Positions 14,147-22,283 of a DNA stretch of 64,000 nucleotides are shown piece by piece. The DNA is taken from the NCBI GenBank assembly GCA_027488905.1, contig JAIYAT010000039.1:62001-126000 (forward strand), given 5' to 3'. Numbering within the stretch: the first letter of the stretch is position 1; every line of letters begins with the position of its first letter. The notes under the pieces are model-generated. The model was not told the DNA's origin and made no database searches. It saw only the letters and a list, made by a program, of their open reading frames with translations. A program made the position numbers and the translations under genes. Source of the DNA: Bacteroidota bacterium (GTDB lineage Bacteria > Bacteroidota > Bacteroidia > UKL13-3).

Positions 14147-17131
14147 TTAGTATTCCTCAACAGTATCGCAATGGTAGTCCATGTCTGGAGCGCTAACATG
14201 CTTGGTTGTTTTTTCACCTTTTTGTTTGGCCAAAATCATTTTTTGAATGATTCTTTCTCTTTCCTTTTTTATAGAAATTCTTAGTTCCTTATCTTTCTCT
14301 AAGCTGAAATAACAAATTCCATCTACAAAAGTCATTTCTGTTTTTGCATAAATGCTTAATGGGTTATCAGACCAAACTACCAAATCAGCATCTTTTCCTA
14401 CTTGGATACTTCCAGTATATTTTTCAATATGCAGCATTTTTGCAGGATTAAGCGTTACCATTTTCCAAGCAGCTTCTTCGCTTAAATTGCCATACTTAAT
14501 CATTTTTGCAGCTTCTTGGTTTAACCTTCTTCCCATTTCTGCATCGTCACTATTAACTGCGGTAACAATTCCCATTTGGTTTAGAATTGCAGCATTTTGT
14601 GGAATAGCATCAATTACTTCATATTTATAAGCCCACCAATCAGCAAAAGTGCTAGCACTGGCGCCATGCGCTTTCATTTTATCTGCAACTTTGTAGCCTT
14701 CCAAAATATGAGTAAAGGTGTTTACTTTAAATCCTAGACTGTCACCTACTTTCATTAACATATTTATTTCACTTTGCACATAACTGTGACAACTGATAAA
14801 TCTTTTCTTGTTAAGTATTTCAACGAGGGTCTCTAATTCTAAATCTTTTCGCGTAAGACTAGGGTTTTCCTTTAACTTCTTTTCATATTCTTTCGCTCTG
14901 ATGAAAGCATCAAAATAGACTTGCTCAACACCCATTCTTGTTTGGGGGTATCGCGAAGTTTCATTTCCCCAATTGCTTTGTTTTACGTTTTCGCCTAACG
15001 CAAATTTAATAAAGCCATCTGCCTCTTTAAATTTCATTTCTTCGGGAGCTTTCCCCCAACGAAGCTTAATTATACTGCTTTGGCCACCAATTGGATTACA
15101 GGAGCCGTGCAATTGTTGGCACGCAATTACACCTCCTGATAGCTGCCTATAAATATTAATATCATCTGCATTAATTACATCTCCAATTCTTACTTCTGCA
15201 GTGTTGTTTTGAGTACATTCATTTACACCTCTGTAAATGCCAATGTGCGAATGCTCATCAATGATACCGCTGCTTAGATGCTTGCCCTTGCAATCTACAA
15301 TTTTGGCATTTGCAAGTGTTAAATTTTTTCCTATCGCTATAATTTTTCCTTTGCTAATGGCTACATCCGTTTCTTTTAAAATCCCATCTTTTTCATTTGT
15401 CCAAATTGTAGCATTTTTGAAGATAACAGATTCTTGCATAGGCGTTTGGTTCAAACCGAACTCTGAAAATGGGTAAATAATTTGGCCAAATTGCTGGGAG
15501 GAATCTATGTTCTTGTTTTCTTGCTTTGCAATTGTGTTTTCTATTAGTTTACCACTAAAACTATGGGTATTGCCAGTTTTATCCCAAGCCAATCCTTTAA
15601 TTTCGGTCGCTTGTTGACTGGCATTGGTTTTACTAACCCAAAATTCGAGTCTTATAAGCAGTTCACTCTCTTTTGATGCAGGAATGCTAGAACTGTAGTA
15701 GCCCGATTTTTGGCTTAAATTAATTTTTAAAGAGTCTTTTGCCCACACAAAAGTTTCTAGTGTTTTATCGTTTTTGATTACAAGTTTTACCAATCCTAAT
15801 TCTGGCAAGTTTAACTCATATACACCCGCAAGTGTTTGATTGTTCCAAGGTTTTAAGGCATTATGGTTACCATTGGTATAATGGTCCAGAATTTCGGAAT
15901 TAGGTTCAAACAAATCATTGCTACTGATAAAAAAATTGGCCATCATTCCTTTTTGTAGACTGCCTATTTTTGAAGCAACATTTAGCATTTTGGCAGGTGA
16001 GAGGGTTAATGCGTTGAGTGCTGCCTCTTTACTAAGGCCATAGGATACAGCTTTTCTGAGGTTGTTTAAAAATTCCTCTGCATTTGCACAACCACTCGAA
16101 GTAATAGCAAAAGGGATGCCTTGTGCATTTACAATCGCTGGATTTTTTGGCGCCATTTCCCAATGTTTTAAGTCGGCAAGATTGATTCTTTCTGCATCAA
16201 AGGGGTCTTGCACCTCAAAGGGTTTTGGGAAGTTTATAGGAATAATTAGGGAATTTCCAGTGGCCTTTATTTCCTGAATTCTTTGGTAATCATCGCCAGT
16301 AGACTTGAGTAGATAATTTATGCCAAATTCCTTTCCAATTTTTGCTGCTCTAAGTGCCGCGTATTTGTTTTCCGTTTCAAAAATGGCTGGCAAACTTTTA
16401 TGTTTTTGAAACTGCTCAAAGCTTAAATTTACTTCTTCCTTATTTTTGCCGTAATAATCAGCATCATAATAGGTTTGCCTGATAAGCGCAACTACGCCCA
16501 TGGCAGAACCCGGATAATCTTGCTTGCTATTTCCTTTGTTAAAGCTTAGGCCTGTTGCAGTTTCTGTGCTAATAATTAGTTGATGTTCTGGGCCTTTGCC
16601 TGTTAACACCAAAGTTCCGCTACCTCTAAAAATTCCATCCTGTAAAATGCTTAGGGTTGAACCAAAACCAGAGGAAAGGTATTGTTCACTTTTTTTATCA
16701 TCAAATTCAAAAATTTCAACAGATTTTCTATCCAGATGAATGGCATCATTCCAAGTATAAGCCCCAGGTTTGTTATTTTCATATTGTTGCTGTTTTTTAT
16801 GTTTCGATTCTTTTTCTTGGTTCAAACCATAATTGCTAAACAAATCTATAAATGAAGGATAAATATAACGACCATTGAGGTTTATGATTTTTGCTTCTTT
16901 TGGAATTGGTAAACTACTGCTTTGAATCGCATCAATTTTACCCTCTTTGATGATAAGCGTGGCGTCTTTGAGCAATGTATTTGGGGTAGTTTGAATATTT
17001 GCATGAACAAAAGCGATAAGTTGAACCCGTTTATCATTTGGTCCATTTTGGGGAAACCCAATTTGAGCAAAACAATTACTTATAAACAATATTCCAAGGC
17101 TCAAAAGTGTTATCCTAAACAAGTACTTCAT
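14147..17131 (-). CDS. secreted two-domain amidohydrolase, 994 aa
   Basis: Two amidohydrolase-type domains in tandem behind a signal peptide (MKYLFRITLLSLGILFISNCFAQ). The C-terminal domain (about 570-960) looks catalytic: DEHSHIG near 623 supplies HxH, SCHSY near 777 and FTHILEG near 805 supply further histidines, and NSDDAE near 858 supplies the Asp. The N-terminal domain (about 40-430) keeps the frame (RYIYPSFIDLF, IGSLQKGMMANFFI) but lacks HxH. The family includes imidazolonepropionase-like and dipeptidase-like enzymes; the substrate is unknown. First gene of a two-gene unit with the degenerate amidohydrolase. Two repeat copies encode GLNQ segments in it. Confidence 0.87.
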   Translation of the reverse strand: MKYLFRITLLSLGILFISNCFAQIGFPQNGPNDKRVQLIAFVHANIQTTPNTLLKDATLIIKEGKIDAIQSSSLPIPKEAKIINLNGRYIYPSFIDLFSNYGLNQEKESKHKKQQQYENNKPGAYTWNDAIHLDRKSVEIFEFDDKKSEQYLSSGFGSTLSILQDGIFRGSGTLVLTGKGPEHQLIISTETATGLSFNKGNSKQDYPGSAMGVVALIRQTYYDADYYGKNKEEVNLSFEQFQKHKSLPAIFETENKYAALRAAKIGKEFGINYLLKSTGDDYQRIQEIKATGNSLIIPINFPKPFEVQDPFDAERINLADLKHWEMAPKNPAIVNAQGIPFAITSSGCANAEEFLNNLRKAVSYGLSKEAALNALTLSPAKMLNVASKIGSLQKGMMANFFISSNDLFEPNSEILDHYTNGNHNALKPWNNQTLAGVYELNLPELGLVKLVIKNDKTLETFVWAKDSLKINLSQKSGYYSSSIPASKESELLIRLEFWVSKTNASQQATEIKGLAWDKTGNTHSFSGKLIENTIAKQENKNIDSSQQFGQIIYPFSEFGLNQTPMQESVIFKNATIWTNEKDGILKETDVAISKGKIIAIGKNLTLANAKIVDCKGKHLSSGIIDEHSHIGIYRGVNECTQNNTAEVRIGDVINADDINIYRQLSGGVIACQQLHGSCNPIGGQSSIIKLRWGKAPEEMKFKEADGFIKFALGENVKQSNWGNETSRYPQTRMGVEQVYFDAFIRAKEYEKKLKENPSLTRKDLELETLVEILNKKRFISCHSYVQSEINMLMKVGDSLGFKVNTFTHILEGYKVADKMKAHGASASTFADWWAYKYEVIDAIPQNAAILNQMGIVTAVNSDDAEMGRRLNQEAAKMIKYGNLSEEAAWKMVTLNPAKMLHIEKYTGSIQVGKDADLVVWSDNPLSIYAKTEMTFVDGICYFSLEKDKELRISIKKERERIIQKMILAKQKGEKTTKHVSAPDMDYHCDTVEEY

Positions 17132-17202
17132 TTTGTGGTGATTTGTGGCAATTTATAAATTATTCTATTTTTTGTTTGTAAGAAATTATGTGAATGGTTT
17201 TT

Positions 17203-17210
17203 TAACTTTG
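17203..17210 (+). promoter_or_regulatory. possible -7 element TAACTTTG before the rhomboid gene
   Basis: Exact TAnnTTTG match 27 bases before the ATG at 17238. TTTG copies upstream (17171-17178) are 24 or more bases away instead of about 19, so the -33 part is poor. Confidence 0.35.
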
Positions 17211-17237
17211 ACTAACTTGGTTAAGTTTGGAGGATAG

Positions 17238-18110
17238 ATGAGTATTTTAGAAGAGATTAAATATCGGTTTAATTATGGGAATGCTATTATTAGAATTATT
17301 CTAGTAAATGTTTTAGTATTCTTAATATTTTCAATTTTTCAATTGATTTCATTTTTGTTTCAACTAGATTTTGGAATTAGCTTGATTAATTGGTTTTCGT
17401 TGCCTGCTTCGTTTTCTAGATTGCTATACCAGCCTTGGAGTATCATAACTTACATGTTCTTACATTCAGGTTTATTTCATTTGATTTTTAACATGTTATG
17501 GTTGTATTGGTTAGGTGAATTATTTCAACAATACTTAGGCAACTCAAAAACTTATCAGGCATATTTTTTAGGAGGTATTTTTGGGGGTTTAATTTATATG
17601 GTGGCTTACAATGTATTTCCAGCATTCTCTAATAGGGTAATGTTTGAAATGGCCTTAGGGGCTTCTGCTGGTGTATTGTCTATTGTAGTTGCTACGGCTA
17701 CTTTGTTGCCAAATTATGGTATTAGCTTACTGTTTTTGGGCTCTATTAAGCTAAAATATATTGCCATAATTACTGTATTAATTGATTTGATTAGTATCCC
17801 ACAGGGTAATCCTGGAGGACATATTGCACATTTAGGCGGTGCGGCATTTGGTTATTTCTTCATAAAACTCATTTACAGTAAATCTGAGGTCCCAAATATG
17901 TTGGATAAGATATTTGAGTTTTTTTCTAATGGTTTTAAGACTAAACCCAAATTAAAGGTTCATCATAAGTCTAACACAAGAGTTACAACTTCTGACTATG
18001 GAAAACCAACCCAAGGAGAAGTAGATGCAATTCTTGATAAAATAATTAAAGGTGGTTATGAAAGTTTAACAAAGAAAGAGAAGGAAATCTTATTTAAAGC
18101 GGGTAAGTAA
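17238..18110 (+). CDS. rhomboid-family intramembrane serine protease
   Basis: Polytopic inner membrane protease that cuts transmembrane segments. The HSGLFHLIFNMLWLYWLG block near residue 75 is typical. The catalytic serine lies in GASAG near residue 141, and the catalytic histidine in GGHIAHLGGAAFGY near 196. Around six hydrophobic spans are visible. A cytosolic C-terminal tail of about 65 residues (QGEVDAILDKIIKGGYESLTKKEKEIL) forms a small helical module common in Bacteroidota rhomboids. It is followed after one base by an EEP-family gene starting with TTG, so the two are almost certainly co-transcribed and perhaps translationally coupled. Substrates are unknown. Confidence 0.93.
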   Translation: MSILEEIKYRFNYGNAIIRIILVNVLVFLIFSIFQLISFLFQLDFGISLINWFSLPASFSRLLYQPWSIITYMFLHSGLFHLIFNMLWLYWLGELFQQYLGNSKTYQAYFLGGIFGGLIYMVAYNVFPAFSNRVMFEMALGASAGVLSIVVATATLLPNYGISLLFLGSIKLKYIAIITVLIDLISIPQGNPGGHIAHLGGAAFGYFFIKLIYSKSEVPNMLDKIFEFFSNGFKTKPKLKVHHKSNTRVTTSDYGKPTQGEVDAILDKIIKGGYESLTKKEKEILFKAGK

Positions 18111-18111
18111 T

Positions 18112-19200
18112 TTGAAGTTGATTCTTAAAATATTGTTGCTTGTGAATGCCTTAGTTGGTATTGGCATGATAGGAGCATATTTAGCACCAATTTTTTCTCC
18201 ACGCGATTTTTGGTTTCTTGCTTTTCTTGGGTTGAGTTTTCCTTTTTTGGTACTACTAGATTTTTTGTTTTGTGTGGGTTGGCTAGTTGGGAAAAAGTAT
18301 AAATTAGCAATTTTCTCTGTATCACTTTTATTGCCTGCAATTCCTCATGTTCCGGCCTATTTGCAAATAAATCCAAAAGTAAGTGCAAATGAAGCTGGGA
18401 TATTTTTGAATGTTGTTGATTTCAATACACATTACATGGGTGCTTATGATTTTATGGGAAAGGATAGCAATTATTTCTTTGCATTGTTAGACACTTTAAA
18501 ACCTGATGTTATTTGCTTACAAGAGTTTACAAATTTGGGTGGCTATCAGCAAAAGCCCATGTTTAAGCGTTTTTCCAATGAATATAAAAGCTATGCAAAT
18601 TACAATGCAGATATTTTAAGTCAAACCTACCCAACAGGTTATGGCGTTTGCATATTTAGCAAATATCCGATTATCAAGAAAGGCTTTTTAGAAAGAGTGA
18701 CCCAATCTAGCAATCTTTCTCTCTTTGCAGACATTGTAGTAGGGAAAGATACGATTAGAGTAATAAATACTCATTTAAAGTCTATTGTTTTTGATAGAAA
18801 GGATTATTGGGCAGTTGAGCAAATGGCAAGTGGAGAGGATTTATTAGAAACAGCTGATTTCAGAAGAATTGTAGCAAAGTTGAAATATGCTTTTAAGGAA
18901 AGGGCTAAACAAGCTGAGCATTTAAGAGAGCAAATGGAAGGCAGTCCATATAAACTTATTGTTTGTGGAGATTTTAATGATTCTCCAATGAGTTATTCAT
19001 ACCGAACAATTCGCCGCAATTTGAAAGATGCTTTTATGGAATCTGGATATGGGATGAGTAGAACCTATATTGGTAAAATGCCTTCCTTCAGAATAGATTA
19101 TATATTACACGACAAAACTTGGAATAGCTTCAATTATAGAACAAACAAACTTAATTTTAGCGACCATAAAATGATCAGTTGTACCATAAAACTAAGGTGA
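18112..19200 (+). CDS. endonuclease/exonuclease/phosphatase family membrane protein
   Basis: N-terminal 85 residues hold two or three membrane spans (LILKILLLVNALVGIGMIGAY and FLVLLDFLFCVGWLVG). They are followed by an endonuclease/exonuclease/phosphatase domain: VVDFNTHYM (Asn), DVICLQEF (metal-binding Glu), INTHLKS (His), CGDFNDSP (Asp/Asn pair) and the closing FRIDYIL plus SDHKMI with the catalytic Asp-His. The likely activity is a metal-dependent phosphodiesterase on the outer face of the inner membrane; the substrate is not predictable. The only reasonable start is TTG at 18112, one base after the rhomboid stop. Its 3' end is 2 bases from a convergent gene. Confidence 0.88.
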   Translation: MKLILKILLLVNALVGIGMIGAYLAPIFSPRDFWFLAFLGLSFPFLVLLDFLFCVGWLVGKKYKLAIFSVSLLLPAIPHVPAYLQINPKVSANEAGIFLNVVDFNTHYMGAYDFMGKDSNYFFALLDTLKPDVICLQEFTNLGGYQQKPMFKRFSNEYKSYANYNADILSQTYPTGYGVCIFSKYPIIKKGFLERVTQSSNLSLFADIVVGKDTIRVINTHLKSIVFDRKDYWAVEQMASGEDLLETADFRRIVAKLKYAFKERAKQAEHLREQMEGSPYKLIVCGDFNDSPMSYSYRTIRRNLKDAFMESGYGMSRTYIGKMPSFRIDYILHDKTWNSFNYRTNKLNFSDHKMISCTIKLR

Positions 19201-19202
19201 TC

Positions 19203-22073
19203 TTATTTTGGCTGATTAACTGGAGAAGGAGTACCACTGCCGCCAGGCCCTGCTGGTGCAAGGTTGTTTTGGCTTGCGGCATTATAATTGAAACGTCTAA
19301 TATTATAAGTTAAAGTCAACATAAAATACCTTTGTAGTACATTACTTCTATTGTCTTCTACATAGGTTTCTGTAATAGTTCTGTTGATGCTAGCGTTTTG
19401 GTTCAATAAGTCGAAAACACTTAGCCTTACCTCTGCCATTTTTTTGAAGAAACGGTAGCCTAAGCCAGCATTCCAAAGAAAATAATCTTGGTTAAAAGAA
19501 CTTCCAATTCCTTTGAAATTCGTGTAGGCAATATCTGTTGAAAACACCCAACTGCTGTTGGGCATTAAGTTAGCCTTAACAGTTGAGGTATTTATAAAAA
19601 AGTTATTGTTTTGAGCTACGATTAAGGTGTTTTCAACTAAATTTATATTAGCACTATGGCCAATAGTAAAATCAATCTTTTCGCTTATGTTACTTCCAAC
19701 TACAAAGCCAGAATTAATGTTGAAGGTGTTTGCAGAATTTTTTAACCCATTTACTAAGCCAGGCACCATTGAGTAGTTCAAACCTAGATTCAAATTCACA
19801 TTGCTTTTTAGCTTTTTTACTGGAATACCGTAAGTGATAAAACTGCGAGTGTTTATGTAGCCACCTAGGTTGGTTGGTTTTGTAAACTGTGCACCACGTG
19901 GGACTAAAATACCATCTATCAGCAAACTACCTTCTGTTGCGGTATAATTTGCATTTGCTATATAATCATTGGTAAATTGTGCCATGGCAAATGCAAAAAA
20001 GGATTGTGCGCTTTGCCAATTGTTTGAACCATATCTTAAAATAAAGTTATGTGAATATTCTTGTCTCAAATTTGGATTTCCAGAACTAAGTAGCAAAGGA
20101 TTGCTGTTGTCTACAACATTTTGTAATTGTGTTACAGAAGGTGTATTTGTGTTTGTTCTGTAAATAACCCGCATACTTTTAGCCTGACTTATTTTATATT
20201 GAAAAGTGGCATTAGGTAAGAGATTGCTAAAATCTTTTCTAAAGTTATCTGTCATTGGAAAGCTTTGCGTGCTTTGAAGTGCTAAAAATTGTTGGGTTAA
20301 ACCTACCGTTAAAGAGTACTTTTCTTTGCTTAGGTTCAAGCTTACATTTCCTTTATGTGTGGTCACCGTATTGTCAAAGGTGTTGCTTAGCGCGCTGTCT
20401 AATAAGCGGTATTCATTAGTTGTACTATCAAATTTGTTGGTTAATCTGTCTGTGTAGTTTTGATTTAAGCTTGGATTATAACTTAATTGTAACTGTAGGT
20501 TTTTGGCAACCATTTCAGTATAGGTTAGGTTTGCATTATAAGTGTTTCCATTGGTTACAGATTCGGCAAATTGTCTGAACCCACTTGTTTGCAAAGCACT
20601 ATTACTATCTAAAAATACATTTTGTGATATTTGGTAAAGCTCACTATTTCTTCTACTTATGTCTGAACCAAGGTTTAAACTAATTGTTCGCCCAGCTTTT
20701 TGAAATTTATGTCTATATAATAAGTTACCACCTAAAGTATACCCTATGTTTTCTGTATTGTTGGTGGTTTGTGTTTGGTTAAGAAAGGTATCTTGTACAA
20801 GATTACCAGCATATTGATCGCTAAAGATATTTGCCTTTTGAAAGTTAAGTTTTGGGGTAAAAACCAAAGAGTTCATGCTGTCGAAGCTATGCTCAAGTCT
20901 TAGGTTGAAGCGATGGTTGTAGTTGCGGTTTTCGCTCCCAGTAGAATCTTCATAAAGCTGCTTTACTTCTGGGTTAACCAAAAAATTTCTGTTAATTACT
21001 TTTTGCGTAAGAGTATTGCTAGCATTAAAAAAATAGCTTCCTTGAACAGTAGTTTTTGTTCCCCATTTGTCTGTGTAGTTTAAACCAATTGAGTTAGTAG
21101 ATGCAATGCCTGGTTGTTGACCCACCAAAAAATCTCCGGCTCCGCCCATGGGTGGACCTCCTCGGCTATTTCCTCTATTGGCCATCATCATACTCATTCT
21201 TCCTGCGTTGCCTCCAAAAAGGTCTTGCATTGAAAAATTTTGTTGATTGATATTATTAGAAATTCCCAGAAGCGTAATACGCCTATTGCCATTAAATTGG
21301 TTCAAACTAACTCCTGCCTGATACCTATTATCGGTGCCGTATCCAGCATAGGCTTTTCCAAATGCACCCTGATTTTTACCATTTTTGGTAGTAATATTCA
21401 TGGTTTTATCTGTATTGCCATCTCTAAAACCTGTAAACTGTGATTGGTCGTTCATTCTATCAAAAATTTGAACCCTATCAACAATTTCGGCTGGCAAATT
21501 TCGCAAAGCCATTTGTGCATCATCCCCAAAGAATTCTTTGCCATCCACTAATACCTTTTTTAAATCCTCTCCTTGGGCTTTAACTTGTCCATTTTCAACA
21601 GTAATTCCAGGCATCTTTTTAACTAAGTCTTCGGCGGTAGCATCTCTATTTACTTTATATGCATCTGCGTTTATGCTGGTAGTATCGCCCTTCTGCTCCA
21701 CTCTAATTTGATTGGTTTGAACAGTAACCTCATTTAGTTTTTGAGCATCAGGTTCTAAAAAAACTCTACCAAGTACTTTCTCAACATCTGTTATGATAAG
21801 GTTTTGCTTTTTGGTAACATATCCAATGAAACTAAATTGAACAGTATAAGTGTCTGGTTTAATGTTTTGAATCATAAATCTACCCACTTCATTAGAAGCT
21901 GCTCCGCCAATTACTTTTGTTCCTTGCATTAAAGATATGCTTACCCCTTGAATAGGTTGAAGTGTGTTTTTATCAACTACAATACCTTTTATTTGGCTGC
22001 TAGTTGACTGAGAATTTGCCCAAAAACAGGTTATGTTTAGCAAAATAAAAAGGATGGAATGTTTAAATTTCAA
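19203..22073 (-). CDS. TonB-receptor-like outer membrane beta-barrel protein
   Basis: Outer membrane barrel of the CarboxypepD_reg plus plug plus OMP_b-brl_3 type. After a signal peptide (KHSILFILLNITCFWANSQ) comes a carboxypeptidase-regulatory-like domain (IKGIVVDKNTLQPIQGVSI, FSFIGYVTKK). Then comes a plug-like region (DLVKKMPGITVENGQVKAQGE, KVLVDGKEFFGDDA) and a long barrel of alternating aromatic strands. The tail is Pro/Gly/Ala/Ser rich and does not end in an aromatic residue. No ATG exists near the N-terminus: the TTG at 22073 directly before the signal peptide is the best start, and the ORF-track start at 22118 is also TTG. The substrate is unknown. Confidence 0.85.
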   Translation of the reverse strand: MKFKHSILFILLNITCFWANSQSTSSQIKGIVVDKNTLQPIQGVSISLMQGTKVIGGAASNEVGRFMIQNIKPDTYTVQFSFIGYVTKKQNLIITDVEKVLGRVFLEPDAQKLNEVTVQTNQIRVEQKGDTTSINADAYKVNRDATAEDLVKKMPGITVENGQVKAQGEDLKKVLVDGKEFFGDDAQMALRNLPAEIVDRVQIFDRMNDQSQFTGFRDGNTDKTMNITTKNGKNQGAFGKAYAGYGTDNRYQAGVSLNQFNGNRRITLLGISNNINQQNFSMQDLFGGNAGRMSMMMANRGNSRGGPPMGGAGDFLVGQQPGIASTNSIGLNYTDKWGTKTTVQGSYFFNASNTLTQKVINRNFLVNPEVKQLYEDSTGSENRNYNHRFNLRLEHSFDSMNSLVFTPKLNFQKANIFSDQYAGNLVQDTFLNQTQTTNNTENIGYTLGGNLLYRHKFQKAGRTISLNLGSDISRRNSELYQISQNVFLDSNSALQTSGFRQFAESVTNGNTYNANLTYTEMVAKNLQLQLSYNPSLNQNYTDRLTNKFDSTTNEYRLLDSALSNTFDNTVTTHKGNVSLNLSKEKYSLTVGLTQQFLALQSTQSFPMTDNFRKDFSNLLPNATFQYKISQAKSMRVIYRTNTNTPSVTQLQNVVDNSNPLLLSSGNPNLRQEYSHNFILRYGSNNWQSAQSFFAFAMAQFTNDYIANANYTATEGSLLIDGILVPRGAQFTKPTNLGGYINTRSFITYGIPVKKLKSNVNLNLGLNYSMVPGLVNGLKNSANTFNINSGFVVGSNISEKIDFTIGHSANINLVENTLIVAQNNNFFINTSTVKANLMPNSSWVFSTDIAYTNFKGIGSSFNQDYFLWNAGLGYRFFKKMAEVRLSVFDLLNQNASINRTITETYVEDNRSNVLQRYFMLTLTYNIRRFNYNAASQNNLAPAGPGGSGTPSPVNQPK

Positions 22074-22198
22074 AGCAAATAGTTTTTTAGCGCTCAAAGA
22101 TGCATATAGATAAGACAAGAAAATTACAAAATAGTTTAATTGGTAAAATTTAGCGTTAAAATTTGGTTATGGTTGATCTTTAATATTGCTTTGCAACT

Positions 22199-22283
22199 GT
22201 CTTTAGGGGTGCCCATGCTTTGGTTTGGGCTGAGAACAAACCCTCCGAACCTGATCAGGATAATGCCTGCGAAAGGGAAAAGT
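22199..22283 (+). promoter_or_regulatory. TPP riboswitch (THI element)
   Basis: The conserved core is intact: AGGGGTGCC, then GGGCTGAGA, ACCCTCCGAACCTGATC and GGATAATGCCTGCG, ending GAAAGGGAAAAG. These match the pyrimidine- and pyrophosphate-sensing helices of the THI-box. The closing helix P1 (CTTT at 22201 with AAAG at 22279) ends one base before the ATG of the receptor gene. Thiamine diphosphate binding would therefore hide the start region, which points to control of translation initiation. No separate terminator hairpin is seen before the gene. Confidence 0.95.

Noticed and set aside
22140-22283. N-terminal extension of the thiamine receptor ORF
   Set aside because: This stretch is the TPP riboswitch and its upstream region; a normal signal peptide begins at 22284.
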